64,000 nt of DNA from Pogonophryne albipinna. Taxonomy: Eukaryota; Chordata; Actinopteri; Perciformes; Artedidraconidae. Where the stretch lies: contig JAPTMU010000036.1 of assembly GCA_028583405.1 (NCBI GenBank), positions 310,001 through 374,000 on the forward strand, given 5' to 3'. Of the stretch, positions 44,320-57,515 are shown piece after piece (position 1 is the stretch's first letter; every line of letters starts with the position of its first letter). Both the position numbers and the translations under genes were made by a program. Below the pieces are notes generated by a model. That model did no database searches. It worked only from the letters and a program-made list of their open reading frames with translations, and was not told the DNA's origin.

Positions 44320-46857
44320 TAAAAGTGGTACTAAATATATTTTTTTAACTCAAGCAAACTGTTTTGTTTTGGTGGAACAGTAAGGATCGCAGTTCTATAG
44401 CAATATAATGTAACAGATGATGTCAATGACTCTCCTACAGTATTTTTGTGTTCTTTGCTAACATACTTTATTTGTTACAAAACGGATAAACAGTTTTTTT
44501 TCAAATTTGTTTTTCTTGGGTCTGACCGTTCTATGGGTCTGACACTGGCTCAGTGTATGATAGACTATAATGCCCAAAGAAAAAAGATAGTAAAAAACCG
44601 TTTGCCTTTCCAATTATTGTTTACATCTTTTGAATAATTTCCTACAAACTTGACCTCTGTTCCATTCAAAAAATGTTTTAAATAATGGCTAACCAGCACT
44701 TTAGCTTCATGCTACCGACTGATAATGTCCTAAAAAGTTTTATTTAGGTTGGACGACACTTATCTTAAAGTTTACAGTCCTTGCTCTACTCTATAATATC
44801 AGATAAGCCTGTTAGACTTAGCCCATATGTGATAAACGTTTTATTTTGCACCAGGAAAAAACATTTCATTTGTAAAAAAAGAAGCCTTGATTACAATGTG
44901 TTACTTACATTTAAAACTATATTTATTCACTCCTGTGGTGTAATATTGTAATGTAATGTACGTACAGCACAGAATAATTGAACTTCTTCTCATTATTAGA
45001 GAAAGCCCTGCAGTGTGTTTACTAAACCAGCTGGCTTGTGTGAGCTTTTGCTTATCGACCTATATGTTTCAGGCCACTGGTTTCTCTCGTTCCTCCTCTA
45101 CAAACACATATAAACACACAGGCAATGTGTAAACACATCTTCAGCATCTCTTCATCTGTTATGAAACTGCTAAGTCGAATAAAAACATGTTGTCCTGTTA
45201 TGAGAGCTTTTCTAACCTTACATAAAAACAACTGTGTAGCGGCCCAACAAAAAGCCGCCTTCAAAATAAAAGCATAAACTCTAATTAACTTAAATAATGA
45301 TGCTGACATTCCTCCATATAAAACAGCAATAAAATGAGTGTTAAACCATTACATGATACAAATAATGGCGCAAAAGCATATTCGTAAAATTATGATGTCA
45401 AAAACTAAATCCAAATTGAGACCATGAGACTAGGAACTCTCGATTTCAAACATGTGTTGGCTGCACAATGAACCTTTCTGGGCATGCGTTGTTCTGAATA
45501 TCATACAAAACCAGGGGCATATTGTTTCATTTGTTTTTATTTTATAACTTATTTTTGCTTCACCTTGCTCTGGTAAGCAATGGCTCATTATTTCTCAACT
45601 ACCTGAATCATGCCAGGAGGGTGTATGTTTGAGAAAACAGAGAATTTGTGCACTTCTACAGTACACAGAAATGAAATGTGTGAGAAATAGTCTTCTGAGG
45701 GAAGAGATGATGACCTGATTGTCACTAAGAGGTTATGTGAAAGGCCAAGTCAGAGCCAAGCTGATGGCAGCCTCTTCCTTCGACCTGCATATCTGATTGG
45801 TTGGGAACAGAATGTGGTGGTTATTCATACTCATGCAACGGTTTCACCAGATGCTCCTAATTGACTGTATGAATGTCCATATGGTCGGAGATGGTTTGTG
45901 TTGAATTTCTCCGAGGCATCTCAGTCTCTTGAAAACATGATGAAAAGCTAACATAAAACCAACACATTTAATTAGCTTGGTTTATTAATGTGGTACACTC
46001 CATGCTTTATTTTTCCTATAAGTGTTTTGTGTGTAAACATGTGAGTGTGAACACATCCAGTATGAACCAGATGTTAAATAGTTAATCATTTATCATTTAT
46101 TTTTGGAATGCAAATTAGAACCAAAGCCACAGAATGATTCTGTTGAAGGCTCTTTTTTCTCTTTCTTTTTCTTTGATAGAACATAGCCTTTATTTTTCCA
46201 AAGGCTTATTAACTCCAGCCACAGTTTCTGTCTCAATGGGGCAGCCAATTCAAAGGGGCAGAAACACAAGGCAAGAATGTGAGGACATTATAAAAAAAAA
46301 TCAAACATACAAAAGGCTTGTTGTTAGAGTCAGTGTTAACTCATTAGCATGTGTCTTCCTACTGCAACCCTTTTTTAGAAGCAGTACAAAGCTATTACTG
46401 CTGAGTTACTATAGCAATTGAAAGCTGGCTGGATGTTGTGATATAATAATATAACTTTGTACATGAGCTAAATTAAGGTGGCCATCAGGATCTGGCAGTG
46501 TTGGCTAGTAATCCACCTTCATTTTTAACATGCATTATATCCATTGACATTTTCACATGTAATTGCAGTAACTTAACCTATTAAAAACACTTGGGGGGGA
46601 AACACCTGAATTATTGTGATCAGTTTTTACAAATACAAAAGGGGTTAGGGTTACTATGTTGTGCATGTAGGAACGTATGTGTGGGTAGACTAAAGTCACA
46701 TTCCCTGATATCAAAAGCAGCTCAGTGTTGCAAACCAGACTCCTAAACCTACAACTTGAGTAAACGTGGTGCCTTTAGGGCTGAAACTACACACTCACTG
46801 TTTTACCAAAGCACATGCAAGGAGCCTCTTCTCTCTGCATTTGAGGACTGGTGGGGT
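44320..46857. other. Intergenic, nothing recognised
   Basis: This is AT-rich sequence without convincing exons, RNA genes or transposon termini. Open frames are short and have no recognisable content. Confidence 0.5.
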
Positions 46858-47062
46858 GTTTTGCCGCCCACGTGCCACGCGCCACGCGCACGCGGGTAGC
46901 GCTGTCTTGGGTAGTAGTGTTGCGCGAGCTACGCAGCCACGGGTCCTTTTCGCTTCACAGGTTTATCGCGCGCCAAACCAGTCAACACGGAGCGAGGGAG
47001 AAACTATAGGAGAGGATAAAGGAAGAGAAACTGTGCTCTCCTCAACGAGTCTTCTTCGTTAA
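46858..47062 (+). promoter_or_regulatory. CpG-rich candidate promoter and non-coding first exon
   Basis: This is a sharp CpG cluster in AT-rich surroundings (CCACGTGCCACGCGCC, CACGCGGGTAGCGC, TTATCGCGCGCC), including an E-box CACGTG. It passes into a purine-rich stretch (GGAGCGAGGGAGAAAC) and ends in a good donor, TTAAG|GTAAAA at 47062. This is how a vertebrate TSS with a 5' non-coding exon often looks. In mammals PRKCA is followed by the CACNG5/CACNG4/CACNG1 genes in the same orientation, so a calcium-channel gamma gene is a candidate, but no CACNG coding exon was seen in the window. CpG-rich transposon DNA is the alternative. Confidence 0.35.
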
Positions 47063-48889
47063 GGTAAAACGTAATTTAATCTTTGTTTATCTAAAGATTC
47101 AATGTACAGACGACATTTTGACCAGAGAGCCACGCTGTTGATATGGTTCGCAGATAACAATGAATGTTGTTGTTGTTGTTGGTTTTTAATGCTCTTATAT
47201 TACGCTTTATACAAGTTAAAATTAGGCCTGTTTCCACAATTAAATAGTGCAAAAAAAGTTTTTTTACTTGCATTCTCGGAAGCTTCTACCAACTTACATC
47301 ACTCACTTTACCCACAGTTCTATGTTAAGAGTCGAGTTTACTCGTAATAAACACTTTAGTTACAGTAAATGTGATATGCTATTTGAGATATGCATTGTTG
47401 TTAAAACAAAGAAAAGTGGTGAGCTACAAGTAGGATTTAGGAGGAGAGAACATGGAAAGACGGATGGTAAGACTTCGAACGAATTAAACGTGCACCCTAC
47501 GTTTACTTTGGATATTTCAGTGCCGGGTGTTACGATAAGTTCCTCCAATACATTTGTGTGTAAAACACGCTCAATGTAGTTTTACTGTTTCGCCTCAGTG
47601 AGTGGTTCAGCACCGCGGAGAGCAACTGGAGCTCGAGCCAAACATTAAACGTCTTCGATATATACATATACTTCGAACAGGATATAGCCAAAAAAAGAGA
47701 CTTCAGCTACACACACTGATACGACTCACCACAAATAACAATGATGTATTTGTTTTAAATTGTCTGAAAACGAACGACAAAACAAGGAAAATACAGGAAG
47801 GACACTGCCACACTATATATATTTTTTTATTAATAACCATTAACTGTTGACATTTGTTTGAATTTGTTGTAATCTGACCATTATACGAACGTCTTGAAAG
47901 TGATCTGAAATCAAACAATGGTAAATAAGTAGCTCCCAGACTAAAATCCTTGCCACAGGGTGTCAGCCAAACAAACAGCCTACTGTTATATCACATTTAG
48001 ACAGAGATGGTGTGGGCTGCAGGAGAAAAATGGTTTCTATAGCCACGGTTCACTACAAGCTGGCAACTCAAACCCTCTCTGGAGGAGAGTTGTTGTTTAC
48101 GTGTTGCAGTGAGACATACGTGTTTGTCCGTGTTATCTGTCTTTATATTGTAGAACTTTAGACTGTGACTCAAAGACAGAGCAATGATGTGCACATTTGA
48201 ATATAAAGACCATTGACCCGCATGTAAACCTTGCTCTTTTTGCATTTCACTGACGTTACAGGCTTTCATCTGTATACAGAATCTTATCCATGTTGTCAAA
48301 AGGGCTAGACTACTGTCTTTGACCATTTTGTTTTTTAGTTGTAATCGTTGGTGTGCAAGGCTTTGTGTAGCTTTACATTCAAGTCATAGTGTTTAGGTTT
48401 TCAAATATTCAACGTGCGACAAACGTGTGTTAAAAAGAGCTGCACAGTGCCCACATTCATTTCAATCATGCCGCTTTGTTCCAGTTTCCCTCCAATGTTG
48501 TGTCTGGTTAACTCAGCAGAGCCACTGTTTGCAGTTTACTCCTGCAAAAGCAAACCCAGCCATAGGTCATCAGTAATAAGGCTGAAACACATTCTACATT
48601 GAGAAACATTAAGAAACCTGTTTAATATCGCATAATGTCAACATTAGTTTATGTCACTGAGATGTAATGTGAGAATATATTAAGCATTATCAGACGTTGC
48701 TCTTTCCTTTTCCATTCTTAACCCATTTGTAACTTTACTCACCACTTCTAAGATGTATATAAAGCAAGCCAAACAGTAAACAAAATGTGTTAAGTGTAGT
48801 TAAGAGTACATAAGTATTTCCTGTAGCCTCAGCTCCCCATTGGCTCTGGTTCCAGTTATCACTCAGGCGCCAAGGAACATCCTCATGCA
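47063..48889. other. Intergenic or first intron, nothing recognised
   Basis: No coding exon or transposon end was recognised. There is a short (GTT)n run near 47166-47180. Confidence 0.45.
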
Positions 48890-49414
48890 GCGACGTGCGG
48901 TCAGGGGAGGCAGGTGAGGCAGAGCCTCACTTGTCATTCTCCAATGTAACGGAAAAAAAGAATAATAATACAAATAATAATAATAATAAAATGTGTCCAC
49001 TGATCTGTGTTGTAAATGTGATTTCTGTTTGATTCCAATCGCTTTTTATAGTAAAAATCGGCTAATTTGCCGAGCTCCGCTACAACTACGGGGAGCGATG
49101 AGATTGAGAAGTGAGGCAGGGACGAGCTCTAGCCTCACAGAAGCCCACAGTAACTTGCTGGAGCACGGGCACTAATTTAGCGCGGGCACTTATTTTGTGA
49201 GCGCGCTCAAGCCAGTTACTGTGTGGTGAGGTGGGGCACAGATGAGCTCTGCCTCACCTCAGATGCGTCACCCCACAGAAACTGTCTGGAAAGCGGGCCC
49301 TAAGCGCATGCCTGCACCATCTCACTGTATGTCACCAATGTAATGTTTGTAGATCCCTTTATTACATTTATCCTCGCCATCCATAGTCTCTAAATAACTT
49401 ATTTCACGTATATA

Positions 49415-51314
49415 CAGTGTTGGGCAAGTTACTTCCAAAATGTAATATATTACATATTACTTATTACTGTCTTTTGAAAGTAATAAGTTACATTACAATA
49501 TTACTGTCTCTGAAATGTAATGAGTTACACTACTTTAGTTACTTTTTAGTTACTTTCACCAAAATAACCGCAAAAGAATGGCTAGGTATTTTAAATGCTA
49601 AAATGTAGTTTAGTGCAGCTCATTATACATCCAGTGAAGGGCGATGTGGTATAGCATAACAACTGTGTGGGCCCTTAAGGCTACTAACAACTTGAATTAC
49701 ACGGCTTAGTTGAATACTCGATTCTGATTGTAACTTCTTAACATGTGACACGTTGTTAATCCAGTACAGACCACTGTCAAGGACTATAATGAAGGTTGCT
49801 AAGGAGGATCAAGAAGGAGAAAGGAAAACAGGTTAAAAGACGGAGTGCTGGACGTCAGATAAATCACCAGAAGAAGGCAGACAGGAAGTAAACAATAACA
49901 GGACACGGAATGGGCTCTGTATTTTGTTTAGTATATGGCCATGTACAGGCCCGGTTCCAGAACAAAATGACTCCGGGTGCCTCTGAGATTACAGGGGGTG
50001 CAGCAGTAGCAGGTTTACATGAGCAATAGTGGCCGGCAACAGCAATAAAAAATAGCATTGATGGTCCCAATGAACAGATTATGGCCTTTGTTATGTTTTG
50101 AAACCAAGCAAGTGAGAACATTTCAAGTGAGTTAAAAGTGCAATCCTGAAATATTTCATATAGTCCAAAGTGGACTGTGGCAAAGAAAAGCACAAAAGCT
50201 TCAAAGCTGTACTGATAAAACAAATGAGAACATATTGTAAATCAAGGCAAATATTAGTTGAACCAGCTCATGGTTTGAAATGGCAAACATTGAAAAGCAA
50301 AAGTATTATTAAAACCATGTACTAAATCATCACTTTGGTCCCATCATATACTCTGGGAAGAGAATATTTACTGTGCTTGAAAACTGGTATCACATCATCA
50401 TGTGAGGTTGGCTTTGTGACCTGGAGAACATTTCAGCTGCAACATTAGCTCGTTGATAAGCTTGGGATATGAGATCTTTTTGTAGCCATTCGTGGTGAAG
50501 GCATCTGTGCTATTGTATGCATTATGTTTGACCCAACATTTCTACAGGCATGGCAGAATATGAATCTATTTTCACATGAATATTCTAGCCCTTGTCTATT
50601 TTTATACCACGAGCTGCAAAATGACTGCCTAACCCCACTGTACAGGCGGGTACTTGTTTAGATATACCTGGGCAGGCTCTGTTTTGCCGTGGTATCCTGG
50701 CACCTGCGGGCTGCAGAGGGGCGGCTAGTTTCGGGCGACGAAGACTGCTGCTCCGGGGGCGAGGGCGGGAGTAAGCTAGTGTCCACAACGGAGGGTAACG
50801 TGATGTCCCCATCCGACCTGTTGCTACTGTCTGCAGTAGATGCAGTGTTGCTGGCGTTTCGTGATGGTTGCTTTAACCATTTTCGTATAAATGATTATCC
50901 ACAGTTGTGTGTCACTTTGGAAATGATGCACGCGCAGCGGAGCAGGTCACGCGCATCTGACACAATTTTTTCTTTGTATTTTTCGCTCCGTTCTCTTTCT
51001 TGAATAGAGGGTGCATAACATTTAACTGCCCCGAAGATCCCGACGCGAAGCCTGAAGGGTAAACACACCAGGTTTACTAATCTACTCGCACAATTTGTCT
51101 GATGTCCGAATGTCTCGCTATGTTAGTACATTCTTAAAAAACAAAACACCATTTAATTTCGCGTTCAAATGTGTTGTAACTGCGTTACTGAGCATTGTAA
51201 CGGGTAATATATTACCCACATTTCATTAGTAATGCGTTACATTACTTCGTTACAGCAAAAAGTAATATATTACTGTAACTCCGTTACTTTTGTAACGCGT
51301 TACACCCAACACTG
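49415..51314. mobile_element. Inner hAT element, nested in the outer one
   Basis: The ends are CAGTGTTGGGCAAGTTAC at the left and CAGTGTTGGGTGTAACGC in reverse complement at the right, both running into TAATATATTAC-type subterminal words. An exact 8-bp duplication CGTATATA flanks it (49407-49414 and 51315-51322). It is 1900 bp with no recognisable transposase. The middle (50690-50830) is GC- and CpG-rich and could be the remains of a promoter or a captured segment. Confidence 0.87.
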
Positions 51315-51736
51315 CGTATATATGATATTTAGGCTAGCTGGTCTCATCATACAACGGCAATGAAAAAAGCACCAGGGGAGGCAGCCATAACCTCTGCCGC
51401 ACTGAAGGGGGCGCAAGTGAGCCCACAGGTTCTTGTTGCTACTGTTATTCTAAGCAGAGACGGTAGAGGAAAACAACAAGCTAGGCTTTTGAAACTAGAG
51501 AGATAAGGAGGACTTTTACAAAAAAGTAATAAAGATTGTTGTCCAGAAGGATAGCATGGACTTCATCTTCAAGTCAAGGTAAGACCACATTTGTAATGAA
51601 AATGGAATCTTACTAAGAGAGAACAATCCAATATTTAGATTTTGGGTAGGCTATCCTTTTGTTGAACGGTCTGTTTAAAATGAATCGAAGCATCAGACTA
51701 AAAAAGCTTTTGAAAATAACAGAATATTTCGATTAA

Positions 51737-52079
51737 AGGTGGGGTAGGTAAGTTTGAGAAACCGGCACGATATACACTTTTTGTTATATTCCATGGAATG
51801 CTCTTAACATCCCGATAGCAATGAATATCTTAAGTGCTTTGACAAAAAATACATAAAAACATTTCATCTGTGGAAGCCGTAGTACTGTAAAAAGCACGAC
51901 CACTCATTTTAGCCGGCCCGGCTAAAATAACCTGCCTGTCAGCCTTCCATCTGTGCACAAACTTATCTCGTGCCCTCATTGGTCATGTGCGCGTTCGTGT
52001 GTGTTGGAGGAGGGGCTGTGTATTTTCAAATTCTAGCGCACTCGAGCTGGTTTCTCCAAAATTACCTACCCCGCCACCT
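51737..52079. mobile_element. Full-length TTAA-flanked MITE, nested in the outer hAT
   Basis: TTAA lies at 51733-51736 and 52080-52083. The ends are AGGTGGGGTAGGTAAG and, in reverse complement, AGGTGGCGGGGTAGGTAA, extending into GTTTGAGAAACC versus TTTGGAGAAACC. It is 343 bp with no coding. It is the reference copy for the partial relatives at 44141-44315 and 58972-59078. Confidence 0.82.
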
Positions 52080-52821
52080 TTAAGGTCAAAATATATAATA
52101 TTTGTAAATCTGACTCTGAAAGAGTCAGTGCCTCACCAGCCATGAACCTCACCGCACGTCACTGTCCTCATGGTAATATTCTCAAAAAGCAAACAGTGCC
52201 CCTCTAGTGATCACAGCTGAGAGAGGATCTCAGTTTTCAAACACTTTGAAATGTGACAGGTGACAATGATCCACTTTTTAGTTTAAATTTAGATTGGTTA
52301 TAAATAATACTGTATCTGCAGTCCTCAAGACATTTTACACAGTTCCTCTGGATGACGACTCTTGATGAATGTATAGCAATGTATAGCACGTATATACAGT
52401 ATATGCATATTAACAATATTTATGTATTTAGGTCACATTTTAAACAACTCTTTACCCGTATTTATTCAGAATATTTGTGTTGGAGTGTCTTTGACTGAGT
52501 GTAAGTTGCCTTGTATATATATTTTCTATAAACTGGTCTATGATGTCTTTATGCCTCGTTTCTCTTGTTCTCCTCTGTATCCCCTCCACAGCATGTCAAA
52601 TGCACCAGCAACAAAGAAGCTGAGTTCTGGGACTCACTCCGTTCATGCTTGACTAATTCGGAGGCCTCTCTGTTTAGTGTTGCCTGGCGACAGGGCCAAG
52701 TCAAGCTCTTATAAATAGGAGATTTGTTCTCAAAACAAACACAGGAAAATAGATGTTAGTGTCGTGGGTCACTGTTTTTTGTGCCAAACTCAAAAGAGTG
52801 TCCACCCAAGAGATCACTTGG

Positions 52822-52999
52822 GAGGCTGTAGCTCAGTGGATAGTGTGCTGGACTGAGTTCGAACCCCACTGCAGTCAGCATGTCGTTGTGTCCCTGGGCA
52901 AGACACTTCACCCCAAATGGCTCCTGTGGGGGTTGTCCACAGTACTGAATGTATGTAAGTCGCTTTGGATAAAAGCGTCTAACAAATGACATGTAATGT
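52822..52999 (+). mobile_element. tRNA-derived SINE with L2-type 3' tail
   Basis: The head has pol III boxes: A box TAGCTCAGTGG and B box GAGTTCGAACCCC. The body has TGTCCCTGGGCAAGACACTT. The tail GTAAGTCGCTTTGGATAAAA and GCGTCT...ATGTAATGTAAT is the same as the 3' end of the LINE copies at 57440-57515 and 62514-62580. Sharing its tail with a LINE is how such a SINE is thought to borrow the LINE's reverse transcriptase. Confidence 0.85.
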
Positions 53000-54800
53000 A
53001 ATCACTCCGGTGCCATTCACTCGTATTTCATCACATTGAATTGACCCATCTGGCATCTTTAATGCAAACAAAATGTCTATGAGGAATGAAGCAGTTTAGG
53101 ATAATTGTCCCTAAAGTGATAAGATCTGATGTTGTGAAGAAATGCCAGTCAGTCTTTTTAGAGTATCCCATATTTTATCCTTACTATTCATATCCATGAC
53201 CATCAGAAGACTTTAAAATGCTGACTGACAAGCTGTTTGTACACATCCTGATCATGATACATCGTACAGGAACACACAGGGGAAGACAGCTCAGAGCCTC
53301 ATTTGTGAAGAGACACAACAGGAACAGAATGAAGGGCTAAATCCAGAGCTGCCCCATCAGATTAAGATGCTCTAACTTTACAGATGTACCGCGTTTTGAC
53401 ACAGTCTGCTCCTGAGGACACGTTCATGAGGTCCATAGGACGACTGTTTTTTGCAAATATGGTGCAATATTTAACAGCCAGGATTGCACTGGGGAGAAGA
53501 GGTGGGAATATGACACACAAATACCCGTGTCATTCTGTGTCTTGACAGCTTGCACCACCTCTCTCTGCTGTTCGCCAGATGATGCGTTGAAATCTGGCCT
53601 GCAGCAGACATTTGTTAGCCACATGTTTGGTAGGCTTGCAGGAGGGTTAGGGAGTCTAAACAATGAGGTAGTTAATACATCTTCTAGCTTGTTAGATTAT
53701 TGGAGGTCAGCACAGCTCAAACTTAATAGCTGCTATACGAGAGCAAAAAGTTAAATAATCTCCTCTGACAGTTCATGTTGACTCACACCAGTTAAAACAG
53801 CTTTGGCTTTGGTTTGGATTGGAAGATTCCCAAATGATGAGGAGCATACCGTTAGTCGCTCTGCTAATTTGTTAATGAAAAGTTGTATCTTCTCTTCCAA
53901 TTGTAGGAACAATTTATGACATTCGATTTCTGAGCAATTTTTGCCAATTACTACCCTTAACAACTTAAATATTCAAAGGGTTTTCCTTTTGCAAATACAA
54001 AAACTATACGATGTATTAAGTGCTGACAATACTATACGTAATATTCACGTAAAAATGGCTGTAAGTGTTCAGTACACACACATAGAATCAGAATCAGAAT
54101 ACCTTTACCATAGGTATGTAGGTTCGGCATGGTAGTGTTTGATTTTGAAAATAAAAGCCATGTTATATTAAGAAACTGTGAGTAAGTGACTAGTGAACAT
54201 TCATTGTGGAATAGAAAGAAAACGGGTGACACTTTTGTTACTTTTTTTTGTTGTTATTTATAAAAGGAAATCACATTTGAATTTGTAATACCACTGTTGC
54301 TTTGGAAATATAGGACGGAAAGTCACCTGTCCGTGTTAACCATCTAGATTTGCTTTAAACCCTGAAGGCCATTTTGGAAGGTCCAAATACAGAAACATAA
54401 AGCACTCTTTGTAACGGTGATAATGACCAGTGACTCAATGCCTCTGTTATCCTTACGCTGCATTAAGTAAAGACTACACACAGTGGCTCCAGACGGTTTT
54501 GGGTCAGTGGAATGCACCCTAAATCTTTGAAGATGTTTTCATGTACAAGAGTACATGTAAAAGGTCCAAGAGTGCATTCTAGATGTGTTGTGTTTTATTT
54601 TGTACATCTGCTAAAACTATGTTGTAACTGTCTAATGGTAAGGGCTGCAAAAATCCATCCAACTGTGTCGGTGGCTTGATGACAGATCCCCTTTTTGGTG
54701 CATTGCATTGTTCTAAAGACTCCTGCAGCCAGCCCTAGAGACATCCACCGGCAGCAACTATCTTCCACAGTGTTAGTTGCCTGTTAGCCACAGAGGGACG
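53000..54800. other. Intergenic, nothing recognised
   Basis: This is AT-rich unique-looking sequence. I found no supported exon or RNA gene. A splice-acceptor-like CTTGACAG near 53549 is followed by an open stretch, but there is no recognisable protein. Confidence 0.45.
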
Positions 54801-54804
54801 GCAC

Positions 54805-55395
54805 TTAGGCCCCATTTACACGGGAACGCAAACGAAACGCAAACGAACCAAATTCGATATCAAAAAAGTCTTCCGTTCACACGGATACGGCTCAATAAAC
54901 GTGTCCCTTCACACGAGACCGCTCGACCTGCTGGAGATGCTGTAGTACATATGCCGGGCCTGTAAGTGGCACTGTACTTCCGACACAAAATACACCAAAA
55001 GCAGCGAAGAAGACCCCCGAGCATGGTTGCCATGGTTGCCTGGTTGCCCTTCTGTTTATTCTCCGCGGTGGATTTAGCAACATGTAGTTCATGTAGTTCT
55101 CCCTGTCCACTTGTTGCTGATGGTTGTGGTAGAGGAGCTGTAGATGTTGCACTAACATCTGTAGCATGGTCAGTAGCAGTAGCTACTGACCATGCTACAG
55201 CAGTGAGCAGCAGAGTTGGGGCTATGGCTTCATCGTTATCAGGCAAATGGTCGTATAGGGCATACACACGGAGTCGTTTGGCCCCCCAGAGCGTTCAGTC
55301 CGCAGATCTATCCACCTTGGGACCCGTTATCGTTTTAGGGGTCCGTTTCCGCGGTTCCGTTACGGCCTCGTGTGAACAAACGGGCTATACGAAAG
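54805..55395. mobile_element. Harbinger-like non-autonomous element
   Basis: This is a CpG-rich stretch starting GGCCCCATTTACACGGGAAC and ending near CCTCGTGTGAACAAACGGGC, with loosely inverted ends (ACACGRGRNCG words) and internal repeats of the same words. Such 'ACACGAGG...CCTCGTGT' ends are frequent in fish Harbinger/PIF elements. Exact ends and the 3-bp duplication were not settled. Confidence 0.45.
55159..55200. repeat. Perfect 19-bp inverted repeat (hairpin, 4-nt loop)
   Basis: The left arm is CTGTAGCATGGTCAGTAGC, the loop AGTA, and the right arm its exact reverse complement. It lies within the Harbinger-like element. Confidence 0.9.
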
Positions 55396-56287
55396 AGAAA
55401 AGTAGCGGATACAACCTGTTTTGTTCTCCTTAGAGCCACAGAAGCTGGATCGACTAGCTCGCCAAAAGAGATCCATTCTCTGACTGACACTGATTAACCC
55501 TTGACAGAGTTACTATGCCAACAACTATGCTCTACTAAGGGTGTCAGCTGTACTGCTGTGACATTCATACTTTGTACCAGTCACAGACCACATTCAGCTT
55601 ATCCAATATGCTTTAAACTGTCATACAAAAGTGATGCAAAAACAAAAATCCATATAATCATCATGTTTACCCTTTGTGTATTTACAGCAGCCATTCCTCT
55701 GTTAAGGCAGTTGTTTGTGATGTATTGTTTCACTTTTCAATTGGTAAAGCATTGATGACAAAGTAATGTTTTTGAATAATAAGGGTACACACATCTTACT
55801 GCTTTCTCTTATATGATAAGATCTGTTAAAATCATGTTGATGACGCTTTTTCAGTATGAAATCAATTGTTTTGTTTAAGTCAAATACTTAAAAAAATATG
55901 TTTACATTTTGGATATTTAAGGTCTTCTGTATGGATACATTTTTATTTTGTACTTGATGAATGTAGTTTTGCACAGAAGAAAGACATTTCAGGCGACAAT
56001 AACAAAGCTTCTGCATATTTAATCATGCTTCTCGAGGACTCTGGTCACAGGTTTGAACAGGTTTAAAGGAAAGCTGATGTTTATGCAGCAGAGAGGACGG
56101 TGTGTGTGTCCCTCTGCAGCAGAGAGGACGGTTTGTGTGTCCCTCAGGCAGGGAGGAACTACAAAGCTTTGTGTTGGTCGATGTGGCTTTGAACATCTAT
56201 TATAAAAAGAAGACCTTTTTATTCTCAACCGAGATCAGTCACCGCTTATAATAACCAGAATAATTATTACAGTTCATAAAGGATTGA

Positions 56288-56504
<217 letters not shown>

Positions 56505-57066
56505 GGTCTCTTGCTGGTTTTGTGTCTGACTCCATAGAATTTGAGAACTGTTTTTATCCCACTTTTTACTGTCTTTGAAAAGCCTTCCTGAGTGCATTGA
56601 CGGATACAGGCCAATGAAAGCACGGCATAAGTTGTGTCTTAAAGTTGTAGCTTGATGCTAAATGATCTAAAAATAGAGCGTTGCATTTTAAATGAATGGC
56701 CACTGATTGCACAATGGCCCAGAATAGCTGAGTTCAATGATAGTCTTTTCTTATTAATGGGGGTCCTTTGTGCTTCACAGAACTGTGATTGCTTATACCA
56801 GGATCTCAACTACTTCCAATCACGTCAGTCCAGTCTCCAGAGACAGGAAAAATAGACCTATTTATAGCTAAGAATGGTGATGATTAGAGGATAAGTCATT
56901 GTTTGACCTAAAAATAGTTTGAAAAGAGATGTAACAAAACCTCATATCTTGTATTGGATTCATATTCTCGTTTAAGGCTACTCATGTTTCTTAGTATCAT
57001 CACATTGAAATATGAAAGAGGTCAAATGTGCGTGTGCACCCATACACACTTGCACAATTAAGATAA

Positions 57067-57515
57067 ACTGTACACCCCAGCGCGTGCACTACGCTCTGCA
57101 TCAGCCAAACAGCTCGCTGCACCCTCGCTGCGAGGGGGACCCAAGTTCCCATTAGCAAAAACACGTGGGTTTGCTATCCTGGCTCCAAAATGGTGGAATG
57201 AGCTCCCCATTGACATCAGGACAGCAGAAAGCTTACACACCTTCCGGCGCAGACTGAAAACTCATCTCTTTCGACTCCACTTCGAGCGATAGAATTACTA
57301 ACAATGAACTGCTAACAGAGCACTTATATACTAATAAAGGACTGGCTTATCTATAGCCAGTTGAATAGCACTTGAAATGTTTGGCTCTATGAAACCTGAT
57401 GTACTTATATGATTCTGTTTTCTTCAATGTTGTGTCTTCCTGGTCGAATGTACTTATTGTAAGTCGCTTTGGATAAAAGCGTCAGCTAAATGCAATGTAA
57501 TGTAATGTAAAAAAG
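57067..57515 (+). mobile_element. L2-like LINE, 3' fragment
   Basis: An open segment at 57067-57292 encodes the C-terminus of a non-LTR reverse transcriptase (TPARALRSASAKQLAAPSLR, then GFAILAPKWWNELPIDIRTA, then TFRRRLKTHLFRLHFER and stop). The 3' UTR follows, with tail TAAGTCGCTTTGGATAAAAG and (TGTAA)n. It is nearly the same as the C-terminus of the copy at 62514-63634. It is severely 5'-truncated, as is usual for LINE copies. Confidence 0.88.

Larger units (their letters stand above)
48898..52164. mobile_element. Outer hAT element carrying two nested elements
   Basis: The terminal inverted repeats are CAGCGACGTGCGGTCAGG at the left and CAGTGACGTGCGGTGAGG in reverse complement at the right. 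An exact 8-bp duplication TCCTCATG flanks it (48890-48897 and 52165-52172). Of its 3267 bp, 49415-51314 and 51737-52079 are later insertions, leaving about 1.0 kb of its own sequence. That includes ATGGACTTCATCTTCAAG near 51557 followed by a GTAAG donor, perhaps a first-exon remnant of a transposase. No transposase core was seen. Confidence 0.88.

Noticed and set aside
49864..50223. 119-codon frame on the - strand
   Set aside because: It is wholly inside the inner hAT element and shows no transposase motif (no hAT dimerisation or DDE segments seen).
52822..52880. Functional tRNA gene
   Set aside because: It has A and B boxes, but the sequence does not fold into a full cloverleaf on inspection and continues into a SINE body with an L2-type tail.
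54860..55433. Overlapping frames of 90-155 codons on both strands
   Set aside because: They lie in CpG-rich transposon-like DNA with an internal hairpin and resemble no known protein; mobile-element DNA explains them better.
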